Shown here: one piece after another, positions 21,291-32,298 of the stretch | Layout: each line of letters begins with the position of its first letter | Numbering within the stretch: position 1 is the first letter of the stretch | Assembly: GCA_037957365.1 (NCBI GenBank) | Contig: JARHVA010001190.1 | Location: 3,478,001-3,542,000 of the forward strand | Length of the DNA: 64,000 nt | Source of the DNA: Torreya grandis | Taxonomy: Eukaryota > Streptophyta > Pinopsida > Cupressales > Taxaceae | Reading direction: 5' to 3' | The notes under the pieces: model-generated | Database searches by the model: none | The model's input: only the letters and a program-made list of their open reading frames with translations | What the model was told of the DNA's origin: nothing | Made by a program: the position numbers and the translations under genes

Positions 21291-22629
21291 GTTCAAGCCT
21301 CCCGAAGGACAATTGCCCTTGCGAAGGGCAGGGAGCACTTCAAGGAAGCCAAAGAAAGCCGCAAGGGTAAGTTCCTTCAAATTTTTGTTAAGGCAAAGGA
21401 AAAAATCCTTCAAACTTTTGTTTGAAGGAATTCCTTTGGACAAAAAGCCTGAAGGAATTTGGAAGGTTGTGAGCTCAAAAGGACCCAGAGAAAATTCTCA
21501 AGAAATCAAAGCGGTCGAGACAATTCTCACAGACTTTTTGTCCGTGAGAAAATTGTCTGCACAAAAAGCCAGCAAAAAAGGCCCACGAGCAAAAAGGCTG
21601 AAGTAGAAAGCCAAAGGAAGGTCCAAGGGTGATAGGCCCAAGGATGTCAAAGTTAAACATGACAAAATAGCCATTAGGTATTCAAACGCAGTGACGGGTG
21701 CACGGATGTCAAATTTAAGACATTGAAATAGCTGTTTGTTTTTAAAAATGCCTAAGCGCCAACTAGAAAAGAACCAAGGAGCCAGTGACCCACCAAGAAG
21801 ATAGCCTGAGGGCCGAAGGAGCTAGAAAGTGACAAAACTAAGAAAATCCAGAGTGCAGAAAGTGCCAAGTGGTAACCGCGAAAGCTTTAACATGTTTTCT
21901 CTAAAGGAAGTGGAATGCACCACATTTTCCCTGTAAGGCTCGGTAGAATCTGACAAGTGTTAACACCCACCGTCTCTCCCTTTTTGTCTTGCAAGCATTG
22001 TGGTGGGCCCCAATGAACTGCTAAAGAGAGCGAAAGTTGTCATGTGTCATTTTTTGTAGAACTCTCCAAAGGTGTTTGAAGCTTCTATAAATTTAGCAGA
22101 CGCTGCCACATGTCCTGCCTGTTTTAGCAGTGGAACACGCCACATGTCACTTATTGAAATCAGTGGAAAATAGCCAAGGCAAGTGGGAAAGACACGAATG
22201 AATTGTCAAGAAGAATGACAGACCTGAGGATGTAAATTTATTAGAAGTGAGGTAGCTATTTATCTTTTCAAACTTAAGCGTGAACCCAAAGGAATTCAAA
22301 GGCTTAAAGGCAAAAGAAGGACCAAGTGCAAAAATGGACAAAGTAGTCGAAGTGGTGAAAGAAGGTATTGACTCAAGCAGTTACTCTAGCAAGTGATATA
22401 GTGTCTGTGAATTGATCATCAAGAGGCACAAATGGCTAACGGTGTGACTTGATTTCTTCATTTTGCATTAATGAGTAGACAAGCCATGTAATCATCTTGA
22501 AGGATTGATCTTATTTGCAGACAAATGATGTGGCCCATAATTTCTCATATGATGTTTAAGTAGCTTGCTCTTCCCAATGATCAGAATGCACATGGGTCAT
22601 TTGTAAAAAGGGTGCCAAAAGGCCTCCTT

Positions 22630-22650
22630 TCTTCCTCTATATATTGTAGA
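22630..22650 (+). promoter_or_regulatory. putative LTR promoter TATA box (element B)
   Basis: CCTCTATATATTGTAGAC lies in both LTRs (5' copy about 22,636; 3' copy about 31,600), roughly 670 bp from the LTR end. Position and sequence fit a TATA box for the genomic transcript; the start site is not determined. Confidence 0.4.
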
Positions 22651-23321
22651 CTTGTCATTTGGAAAATCATCTTTCACATTTGTAAGGCGAAGCCCTGGCA
22701 AATTTTCACCTAAAATCAATAAATGCATTTTTACCTCTATTCTGGTTAGATATCTCTGTGTGTATCTGAGTGTTAGTTTTGTGTTTAGTCATTGCTTTCT
22801 AATGCTTCCACAGGGTTAACACCAATGCACCTAGTGTGTATAAGGTGCCATTCTTGCAATTGATAAGGAGAGCTGCACTTAGAAGTGTAGAGATAGAAGA
22901 AACTACTATACATTGTGCCCTTTCCACAACACCTATGGTGAGTCCCTGTTTTCTATGTGTTCCATTAAAGCCTCCCTATTAAGCTTCCTGCAGCCTGGTC
23001 CTTTTATCAGTTTAAAGTGTATGTATGTGTTTGTATGGTTTCAAGTGTGAGTGAGTAGGTTGAATCATTTGGTGCATCACCCCTTTTAGAGTAGTTTCTG
23101 TTTTCCTATAATCCTTCTCCCTTTTCACCCCCCATTATATATCTATAAATATATGTATTAGTACTTATTATAATAACTCAGATGCATCAAAGGGAGCTAG
23201 CCCTTACCTAGAGACTCTCCCATCCAACTTTGCCAATCCCACAGGCGAGAGGGGAGTTTCCATTTTGATGTGTGGAAGGCAGGAGCTAGGCGTCCTACCC
23301 TAGGTGCAATCCACTACAACA

Positions 23322-23345
23322 GTTTTTGGCATGCCTAGTGGGACC
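23322..23345 (+). other. element B primer-binding site (putative)
   Basis: TTTTTGGCATGCCTAGTGG, one base after the LTR end. Shared with A and D apart from few substitutions. The tRNA is not assigned. Confidence 0.65.
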
Positions 23346-23474
23346 CAATTTTTTACACTCAGTAAAGTTTCAAGATTGATGCTAGTCCTGTTATAGCAAA
23401 TCAACTATTTTCAGCATCTGGCGACTCCATTCGTAACAACTTCATTTTCTAATCAAAGACTAGTCTGACTTCCT

Positions 23475-25110
23475 ATGCCTAAAGTCACCACATGGTCTAC
23501 TTTTAAGGGTGTCCCTTTCAAATTTATTGAATTGCCTTTGAACTCAGCAAAGCGACCGAGATTTGAGAGGACCAATCCTTATTCAACAAACCACTTTCCT
23601 AAACCTACTATAAAGAACACCTACGCAAGAAGGCCACAGCTACATCTTGTCATAGCTATGGCATTACCCTTTATGACTTTTCGTGGTCAGAGTCCTTTGA
23701 ATCTCCAATGTTATGAACCAATTTCAGGAGCAGTCCTCAAAAGTGTGCCTTCCTTTGATGGAGAGGGGCCCATTATAGTTATCAAACACATCAAAAATGT
23801 TGCTAACCTCTGCAATATTCACAATATTACTGAGGATAATATTGCAACTAGATTATTGGCTTTGTCTCTCAAGGGCAAAGCTCTAGACTGGTATGGGACT
23901 CTAGCCATAAATTCAATCAGTTCCTATAATGAATTGGGTACTCACTTGACAGACCATTTTGGGGAAAAGAGCGACCACCTCTCATTTGTTGAGCAGTTGA
24001 CTACCATGAAAAGAGCCCCACATGAATACATGCAAGATTTCAACACTCAGTTTCAGAAGACATGGGATAGAATCCCCATTCTAGTAAGACCTAATCCTAG
24101 CTATGCTTTCTTGTATTACTTAAGAGCATTAATAAGTGATATCATTGTTATGATACAGTCCATGGGAGGATGTGTGCTACCTACTGCCTATGACATAGCT
24201 ATAGCAGCTAAAAATTGCCTAGTGCAAGCTGGGAAAATAACTCCTAGATCCCATGTGCCACTTTTTCTTGAAATGCTTCCTCCAATTTAGACCACTGCTC
24301 CCACATTAGCTCTTCTACCTAGCATAGAAAAATTGGCTGCTACTCCATCCAATGAGCTTCATGAAGTCAAGAGTTTGTTGCAAAATATGTCAAATGAACT
24401 TATGACTATTAAAAGGCAGCAAGCTCAAAGAAACCAACCAAACCAAGGATACCAGTAGTATGGTCAAGATCCAAGACCCCCTTTCCAAAATTACAATCAA
24501 GGACAGGGTCAACTTACTTAGACTAGACCTTTTCAAGACTACAATCTAGGAGCCCCTTCATCATCTAAGGTTATGTTGCCCGTTCAAAATAATCTGGTAC
24601 AAGAACAACCAAGTTGTTCAACCATGGGATATGGTTAAGAGCAGGTTGTTTATACAAATGAAATGATGGGTTATTACCCAAATGTACAAGACAATCAGGT
24701 AGCCACCCATTCCCAAGTCTTTGAGGCTCCAATGCAACCTAGCATGAGTAATAGTCATACCCAACCTGATTCTACTCTCATGAATCATCTGGAAGGAGAA
24801 TTCTATTCAGTGAATTATGTGGGTGCTGTAGACAATCAGGCTGATCGTGTTGCAACCAACACAAGATTCAAAAGGAGAGAAATGGAAGAATCTCAAGTTA
24901 CTACCCAAATGTCAGCAATAACTTCTTCATCACCTATAAATCAAAAGGTCCCAAGCTTCAGACTGCCGATTGTACCTTTAACTCCTCAGCCCACACCTCA
25001 GGCTATAAATATTTCCAAAGAAAATTTGAAGGAAGGCAATCCTTGAGTCAATGTGGTTAACCAAATGAAAAAGATACACATGAGAATCTCTTTGTGGGAT
25101 TCACTGACAA
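23475..25110 (+). pseudogene. element B Gag, broken
   Basis: The open frame 23,475-24,290 (271 codons) starts MPKVTTWSTFKGVPF. The start is supported by the same start in A. The gag core is at residues about 110-240: FDGEGPIIVIKHIKNVANLC, GKALDWYGTLA, HFGEKSDHLSFVEQLTT, RAPHEYMQDFNTQFQ, YAFLYYLRALISDI. After a stop at 24,288 the frame continues Gln/Asn/Pro-rich (24,300-25,046) with several stops and no CCHC knuckle. It ends with VNQMKKIHMRISLWDSL, conserved with A, just before the protease. Confidence 0.88.
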
Positions 25111-25127
25111 TATCGGGGTAATAGGAC

Positions 25128-25890
25128 ATGCTGCAAAAGGAATTGCATGAGCTAGATGAACAAGTTGTCCCAGCAAAAGTTGATAATATTTTGATGATGA
25201 ATGGACAGCCTTCCACCTCAGGTCAAGCCCAAAAAGAAGAAAAGGTTCCTCATTTTTATGTGTCCTTGGTCATAGGATATTTCTTGGTGCATAATTGCAT
25301 CATTGAAAATGGAGCAAGCACCTCGGTGATGCCCAAATGTATAGCCAACAAGCTAGGCTTGAAATATGAAGAAATGACCAAGAGAGTCCTGTAGCTGGAT
25401 GGAACCCCAACAAAGACTATTGGGGTGGTAAGAGGTTTGAGCTTGATGCTACATGTTTGCCCGACCTTCTTAGTTCCTCATGATGTGGTAGTGGTGGATG
25501 TCCCTCCTTACTTTGCCATCTGCTTATCCAGGGATTTTACATCCAAGATAGGTGGCTACTTAGCAATGAATTTGTCTTATTTGGTTTTTAGAACCAAGTA
25601 TGGGACTAAAGTCAAGATTAAATCCAAGCCACTCCATAGAGATCATCTAAAACCTTACTCACTCAAGGTAGTAAATGTTAGCTATGCCACCATTAACCAA
25701 GAAGAGTCCCAATTAGACCAGTCTCCATCCTCTGCCCTTGAAGGAGTTGCAGACCTGCTCTTAGATGAATGGGGAAGTGACAACTTCGAGCATGATCCTT
25801 ATAAATTCATAGAGGAGGTGGGCCTCGAGATTTATTACATACATGAAGAAGGTAATTTTGTACCAAATTTGATGAAAGCTAGCTAGGAAA
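25128..25890 (+). pseudogene. element B aspartic protease and acidic linker
   Basis: Two open frames (25,128-25,394 and 25,425-25,886) separated by one TAG at 25,393. The active site reads CIIENGASTSVMP where A has DSGA, so the catalytic Asp is replaced by Glu and the protease would be dead. It continues HDVVVVDVPPYFAICLSRDF and KIGGYLAMNLSYLVFRTKYG. The linker EWGSDNFEHDPYKFIEEVG is conserved with A and leads to the extra RNase H. Confidence 0.88.
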
Positions 25891-25892
25891 GC

Positions 25893-26310
25893 TCAGGTCT
25901 ATGGCAGCTATTCTTCGATGGTTCAAGAAGTAAGTTGGGAGTTGGTGGTGGAGCGGTGTTGATTTCTCCTTCAAAGGAGAGGTACTTTTTAGCTTTCCAT
26001 TCCAATTTTCCTACACATGCAATGTCACAAAATATGAATCCCTCATCCATGGTTTGGAGTGGGCGAGGAAAAGAGGAATCAAAGAGCTGTAAGTTTTTGG
26101 TGACAGTGAGCTGATTGTCAATCAGGTAAGAGGCCAAAATTTGACAAAGAATTCTTTACTGAAGTCCTACAAACATAGGGTATGGGACTTAGTGGAAAAT
26201 TTATTTGCTTTCAATATTTCCTCCATTCCTAGAGAGTAGAACAAGCAAGCAGATAGGCTGGCAGCAGTTGGTGCTCAATTTGATATCCTTCAAGAGATAG
26301 GCTGAGACCA
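25893..26310 (+). pseudogene. element B additional RNase H between protease and RT
   Basis: WQLFFDGSRSKLGVGGGAV has the first catalytic Asp and the glycine-rich strand. After a frameshift near 26,010 come KYESLIHGLEWARKRGIKEL (the Glu of the usual AEYE is Lys here), VFGDSELIVNQVRGQNLT (second Asp) and ADRLAAVGAQFD (third Asp). This is a full-length RNase H of the plant/archaeal type, separate from the gypsy RNase H after RT. Same position as in element A. Broken by a frameshift and stops. Confidence 0.82.
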
Positions 26311-26479
26311 CAACTCACGTCACTTGAAGGTAGTGATCCGGCCCTCTGTACTTGATAATGTCACCAAATGGTAGGTCTTCAACATCGATCAACAAATAGC
26401 ACTCTTCTTTTAAGGAAGAAGTTAAGTTTGCTACAAAAAACTAGGTTAAGTTGCAATAGCAATATGGTAGCCAAATTGT

Positions 26480-27445
26480 TCAACTGAAGAACAATAAGCT
26501 CCCCAAAGTTTTGGTCACTCTAGAGAGTATCTTCAATGGAGATGACCAATTGAGAAGCGACAAGGAATGCATTGCAACAAAGGAGGAGCACCATGAGAAG
26601 GTGTAAATATTCAAGGATAAGCTGCTTGCACTTGGGAAAATGTGCACGGACTGTGAAAGGCAGGGCTTCATCTTGTTGTGCCAAGAATTTGCCAATATCT
26701 TCACTTGGGAGTATAGTGATTTGAAGGGTTTTGACCCAAGTTTGGCCCAACATACCATTGAGCTAGAAGAAGGTGCCAAACCAATCAAGTAGAAGCAGAG
26801 GCCTATCAACCCAATGATTAAGCCTCTCATGCGGAAGGAGCTCACCAAGTTGATTGAGTCTAGGATAATATTTCCAATCAAACAATCTTCTTAGCTGGCC
26901 AATCTTGTTCCTATCCAAAAAAAGAATGGGGAGATCAGACTGTGCATCAATTTTAGAGACCTCAATAGAGTCTCTTTGAAAGATCATTATCCTCTCCCAA
27001 GCATGGAGTAGATCCTTCAAATGGTGACAGGTAGCGAGCATTTCTCCCTCCTGGATGGGTATTCAGGATACAACCAGATTTTGGTGCAAGACTGTGACCA
27101 GCACAAGACAACCTTCACAACCAAGTGGGGAACATTTGCTTATAGGAAAATGCCTTTCAGACTATCTAATGTTGGTGCCACCTTTTAATGAGCTATGGGC
27201 ATGGCCTTTCAAGGCTTGATAAATAATACTGTGCTAGTATATCTTGATGATGTGATAGTTTTCTCCAATGAAGCGAGTCAACACATGAAACACCTCAGGG
27301 AAATATTTGAGAGGTGTAGAGAGTTTGATATCTCTCTCAATCTAAGGAAATGCATGTTCACTATCCATGAGGGGAAGCTCCTTGGTCACATTGTTTCTTC
27401 CAAAGGCCTGACTATTGATCTAGAGAGAGTTTGCTCCATCCTGGA
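26480..27445 (+). pseudogene. element B reverse transcriptase, broken
   Basis: Pre-RT linker PKVLVTLESIFNGDDQLRSD and FTWEYSDLKGFDPSLAQHT, then NGEIRLCINFRDLNRVS, LLDGYSGYNQILV, TTFTTKWGTFAYRKMPF and the catalytic VLVYLDDVIVFS (YLDD intact, in the 142-codon open frame 27,195-27,623). Thumb and connection follow: FERCREFDISLNLRKCMF, EGKLLGHIVSSKGL. It has about seven stops, several at positions where A has Gln (for example the end of PLPSME). Alignment with A is colinear throughout. Confidence 0.92.
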
Positions 27446-27449
27446 GCTT

Positions 27450-28110
27450 TCCTTGCCTAAGCACAAGAAAGGCCTGCAAAGCTTCTTCGGCAAGATAAAT
27501 TTCTTCTGGAGATTTATCTCAAATTTTGTGGAAGTGGTAAATCCATTGACCTCTATGTTGAGGAAGGGTGAGGAGTTCACATGGATAGCACAGAGAAAAG
27601 ATATTTTTAAAGAAATCAAGTAGGCCATAGCCCAGGCTCCCACTTTGATTAGCCCTGACTTCACCAAAGATTTCAACCTCTACACCTTTGACAATGAAGA
27701 GGTAATCTCTGCCATGCTTACCCAGGCAAGTGATGATAACCTTGAGTAACCAATTACATTTTTTAGCCAAGGTCTAGAAGGTTTTGAAGTTAGATACACA
27801 TATGTGGAAAAGTAAGTCCTAGCGGTCATATGGAGTCTGAAGAAATTTAGACATATGCTGTCCAATAGCAGAATCCACCTCATGGTTCCACATCTCAACA
27901 TCAAATATTTCTTGATCAACAGAGACCTAAATGAGAAGAGAGCAGGGTGGATCACTAAGGTGATGGAATAAGATGTAGATATCAAGATCACCAAACTGGT
28001 AAGAGGGAGAGGCCTGTGTGAACACCTCACTACAGACTTTAAGCAACAAAAAGAAGATAGTCTGCTAATCCATGATGCAGCTATAGTAGAAGAACCAATT
28101 GTCATGAAGG
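27450..28110 (+). pseudogene. element B native gypsy RNase H, catalytically degenerate
   Basis: KGLQSFFGKINFFWRFISNF leads into the domain. DFTKDFNLYTFDNEEVISAM occupies the place of the LYTDAS motif, so the first catalytic Asp is not conserved. Then ITFFSQGLEGFEVRYTYVEK, KKFRHMLSNSRIHLMVPH, NEKRAGWITKVME. The same eroded active site is found in A. Stops at 27,620, 27,748 and others. Confidence 0.8.
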
Positions 28111-28124
28111 ATTAGACATTAGAT

Positions 28125-29355
28125 GTGAGGCATTTTCTTCTCACTAGTAAGTGCTCGCACTCACTTGACAGGACCAAGAGAAGGTATTTCAGACTCCAGT
28201 GTCTCCCTTATGCCCTGATTGATGGAGTGATGTTCAGAAGGGATCTCTCAGGAGTCTTCTTAAGATGCTTGGACTCAAGTCAGGCTGACAAGGTGCTATT
28301 TGAGTTCCATGATGGGCCAGCTGGCAGTCATTTTGCTCCTAGGGCTACTGCAGCAAGAATAATGAGAGATGGCTATTTTTGGCCTACTCTTTTTAGGGAC
28401 ACCCATGCTTGGGTACAAAAGTGCCAGAAGTGCACACTTTTTGATGGGAAGCAATGGTTAGCTGCCATGCCTTTACAACCTATTTAGGTAGAGCAGCCAT
28501 TCATGCAATTGGGCCTGGACTTCATAGGGATGATTAACCCTCCCTCCAGTGCTAGACACAAGTGGGTCTTGACCGCCATAGATTATTTCACAAGGTGAGT
28601 AGAGGTTATTGCTCTGAAGGAGGCAAATGAAAGTGCGGTCCTGGATTTTTATGAAGACCTGGTGGCAACGTTTGGGGTTCCAGTGACCATAATCTTAGAT
28701 AATGCGTTAGCTTTTTTGGGAACCAAAACAAGTGAATGGGCACTGAGATATGGTATATATCTCAGCACTTCATCCAATTACTACCCATAAGGGAATAGGC
28801 TGGCTGAGTCTACAAATAAGGACTTGATCAGGATCATCAAGTGAACCATGGAGGAGAATCAGAGGACTTGGCATGCCAAGTTGAAAGTAGCCCTGTGGGC
28901 AGATAGGGTCACCCCAAAGAGAGCAATTGGCAACTCACCATACACGCTTGTCTATGGAAGGGAAGATAGGCTCCCCATTTCACTTGAATTTCCAGCCTTG
29001 GACCTTGCTCACCAGCTGTAATTAGAAGAAGGAAATAACATGGAGGTTAGGCTATGTGACCTGATGGAACTCCAAGAGACAAGGGACCAGGCTATGGCTT
29101 CTATGACCAATTGCCAACATCAAATGAAGAGACACTTTGACAAGAAATCTTCATCAAAAGGTTTCTTTGAAGGAGACATTGTCTTAAAATGGGATGAGGA
29201 CCAAGCTAAGCCTGGAAAGCATTCAAAGTTTGATGCCCTATGGATTGGCCCATACGTAATCACTTAGTGCAAGCATCATAATGCATTCCAACTCTCCAAG
29301 TTGGATGGTAAAGAATTGTATATCCCAGTTAATGGGATACATCTTAAGCATTACC
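28125..29355 (+). pseudogene. element B integrase, broken
   Basis: The open frame 28,125-28,487 holds the zinc-binding region (EFHDGPAGSHF for the His pair, KCQKC for the Cys pair). The core has LTAIDYFTR-stop, ILDNALAFLG (second Asp present) and NRLAESTNK (Glu), so the DDE triad is readable. C-terminal: YTLVYGREDRLPISLEFPA, then the open frame 29,040-29,267 (KKSSSKGFFEGDIVLKWDE), ending near VNGIHLKHYH. No chromodomain, as expected for Tat. Four to five stops. Confidence 0.9.
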
Positions 29356-29576
29356 ACTACCCCCCTTTTCCATCATGTATATATTTCCCTTGCTTTTCTC
29401 CTGGCTTCCCTAAGTACCTTTTACACACGTTAATAGTTTTCTTAGCTTTGTGTGTTTTTTTGTTTCCTTTTAAGGTAAATCTTCGTGATTAGTTCTAGAA
29501 TTTATTGGGGCTATCGCTGATCTTTAAGTTACATCCTGACTCTGTGCCCAATGGATTTTGAGGCAACTGGCTTCTG

Positions 29577-29595
29577 AGCATAGCAGGCATGCTTC
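29577..29595 (+). other. 19-nt motif upstream of the element B 3' LTR
   Basis: AGCATAGCAGGCATGCTTC, 18 nt before the 3' LTR, identical to the copies in A and D. The interval to the LTR is CCCTGGGAGTCGCCAATT, not purine-only. Confidence 0.7.
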
Positions 29596-29613
29596 CCCTG
29601 GGAGTCGCCAATT

Positions 29614-32293
29614 TGTTGACCATTTTTGGTCCAATAGGCCAAAAATTGGTCCCCTTCTTCCCCTGATATTCTGGGCCATTTCATTTTTTTGATTTTGCAC
29701 AAGTCTAGATTTTCTACAGACTCTGCAGGTGAAGTTTCCATGGATTCTGTAAAGAAGATTTTTCTATGAACTCTGCAAGCGAGTCCTTTGGCAAATGAAG
29801 AACCAGTTCAAAGAGTGCAAGGTTTTGCAAAGTTTCTTCAGACTCTTGTCAAAAAGTTCACAAGGAAGGTTAACATCTTTGAACCATTGAACCATTGAAC
29901 TGGTTCAATGCCTTGGTTCAACACCTTGGTTCAATTGACAAGTTCATCACTTTGGTTCAATCAAATGGTTCATCGGCTTGGTTCAATGCCTTGGTTCAAT
30001 GTTTCAATTCAATCGGATGGTTCAATCACTCGGTTCACTCAGTCAGTTCATCGGCTTGGTTCAATGCATTGTTTCAAGATTTTTGGTTCAATGTCAAAGT
30101 TTAGCGCAAAGTTCATCAGCAGGTTCAATCAAATGGTTTGATGCCTTGGTTCAACAATTGCTTGAACCGTTGAACCAGTTCAATCAATTAGTTCAACAGT
30201 TGGTTCAAAGGAGCAGTTCAAATGAAAGTTCAAGCCTCCTAAAAGATAATTTCCCTTGTGGAGGGTAGTTCCAGGTTCAAGAGCCCTTGCGGAGGGCAGG
30301 GAACACTTCAAAGAAGCCAAAGAAAGCCGCAAGGGTAAGTTCCTTCAAATTTTTGTTAAGGCAAAGGCAAAATTCCTTTAGAATTTTATTTGAAGGAATT
30401 CCTTCAGACAAAAAGCCTGAAGGAATTTAGAAGGCCATGAGCTCAAAAAGACCCAGGGAAAATACTGAAGAAATCAAAGTGGCTGAGACAATTCTCAAAA
30501 ACTTTTTGTCCGCAGGAAAATTGTTCATGCAAAAAGCCCACAAAAAAGGCTCGCAGGCAAAAAAGCCAAAGCAAAAAGCCAAAGGAAGGTCCAAGGGTGA
30601 CGGGCCCGAGGATGTCAAAGTTAAACATGGCAAACTAGCCGTTGGGTATTCAAACGCAGTGATTGGTGTGTGGATGTCAAATTTAAGATGGTGAAATAGT
30701 TGTTTGTTTTTAAAAATGCCTGAGCACCAACCAGAAAAGAGCCAAGGAGCCAGTGACCCGCCAAGAAGATAGCTCAAGGGCTGAAGGAGCTAGAAAGTGA
30801 CAAAACTAGGAAAAGCCAGAGCGTGGAAAGTGCCAAGTGGCAACTATAGAAGCTTTGACATGTTTTCTCTAAAATAAGTAAAACATGCCACGTATTCCCT
30901 GCAAGGCTCAGTGGAGCTGACAAGTGTCAACACCTGTCGTCTCTCCCTTTTTGTCTCGTAAGCACTGTGGTGGGCCCTGATGAACTGCTAAAGAAAGCAA
31001 AAGCTACCACACATCATTTTCTATAGAACTCTCCAAAGGTGTTTGAAGCTTTTATAAATTTAGCAGATGCTGCCATGTGTCCTACCTATTTCAGTGGTGG
31101 AACATGCCACGTGTCACTTATTGAAATTAGTGGAAAATAGCCAAGGCAAGTGGGAAAGACACGAATGAATTATCAAGAAGAATGACAAAACCAAGGATGT
31201 AAATTTTGTAGAAGTGAGGTAGATATTGATCTTTGCAAACTTAAGCAAGAACCCAAAGGAATTCAAAGGCTTAAAGGCAAAAGAAGGACCAAGTGCAGAA
31301 ACAGACAAAGTAGTCTAAGTGGCGAAAGAAGGCATTGAATCAAGTAGTTACTCTAGTAGGTGATACAATGTCTACGAATTAATCATCAAGAGGCACAAAT
31401 GGCTAATAGCATGACCTAATTTCTTCATTTTGCATTAATGAGTAGACAAGCCACGTAATCATCTTGAAAGAGCGGTCTTGTTTGCAGATAAATGACACAG
31501 CCCATAATTTCTCATATGATGTTTAAACGGCTTGCTCTTCCCAATGATCAGAACGCACATGGGTCATTTGTAAAAAGGGTGCCAAAAGGCCTCCTTTCTT
31601 CCTCTATATATTGTAGACTTTTCATTTGGAAAATCATCTTTCACATTTGTAAGGTGAAGCCCTAACAAATTTTCACCTAAAATCAATAAACACTTTTTTA
31701 CCTCTATTTTGATTAGATATCTCTGTGTGTGTCTGAGTGTTAGTTTTGTGTTTAGTCATTGCTTTCTAATGCTTCCACAGGGTTAACACCAATGCACCTA
31801 GTGTCTATAAGGTGCCATTCCTGCAAGCGACAAGGAGAGCTACACCTGGAAGCATAGAGATAGAAGAAGCTACTATATAGTGTGCCCTTTCCACAACACC
31901 TATGGTGAGTCCCTATTTTCTGTGTGTTCCATTAAAGCCTCCCTGTTAAGCTTCCTACAACCTGGTCCTTTTGCCAGTTTAAAGTGTACGTATGTGTTTG
32001 TATGGTTTCAAGTGTGAGTGTGAGTAGGTTGAATCATTTGGTGCATCACCCCTTTTAGAGTAGGTTTTGTTTTCCTATAATCCTTCTCCCTTTTCACCCC
32101 CCATTATATATCTATAAATATATGTATTAGTACTTATTGGAATAACTCAAATGCATCAAAGGGAGCTAGCCGTTACCTAGAGACTCTCCCCTCTAGCTTC
32201 TCCAGTCCCATAGGTGAGAGGGGAGTTTCCATTTTGACGTGTGAAAGGAAGGAGCTAGGCATCCTGCCCCGGGTGCAATCCACTACGTCAACA
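29614..32293 (+). repeat. element B 3' LTR
   Basis: About 2,680 bp. Pairs with 20,677-23,321 along its whole length and includes the GGTTCAAT array (29,878-30,220). Ends CAACA at 32,293, followed by TSD TTTAC. Confidence 0.9.
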
Positions 32294-32298
32294 TTTAC

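Larger units (their letters stand above)
20677..23321 (+). repeat. element B 5' LTR
   Basis: 2,645 bp, TGTTGACC to ACAACA. A TATA-like CTCTATATATTG near 22,636 (3' copy near 31,600) sits after GCCTCC and is a plausible promoter. It contains the GGTTCAAT array (20,940-21,290). Confidence 0.9.
20677..32293 (+). mobile_element. Ty3/gypsy Tat-like retrotransposon B (complete, nested in the element A LTR)
   Basis: 11.6 kb with LTRs at 20,677-23,321 and 29,614-32,293, both beginning TGTTGACCATTTTTGGTCC and ending with CAACA. Target duplication TTTAC at 20,672-20,676 and 32,294-32,298. A 285-bp sample of the LTR ends shows about 21 substitutions. Coding order: gag, protease, extra RNase H, RT, native RNase H, integrase. 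B is a homologue of A, with different LTRs. All genes carry stops. No other element is inserted in it. Confidence 0.93.

Noticed and set aside
21028..21370. Several overlapping open frames in the element B 5' LTR (also 29,895-30,268 in the 3' LTR)
   Set aside because: All come from the GGTTCAAT array and code for repetitive peptides in several frames at once.
26480..28105. Long minus-strand open frames over element B pol
   Set aside because: They mirror the plus-strand RT and RNase H coding sequence and carry no domain of their own.
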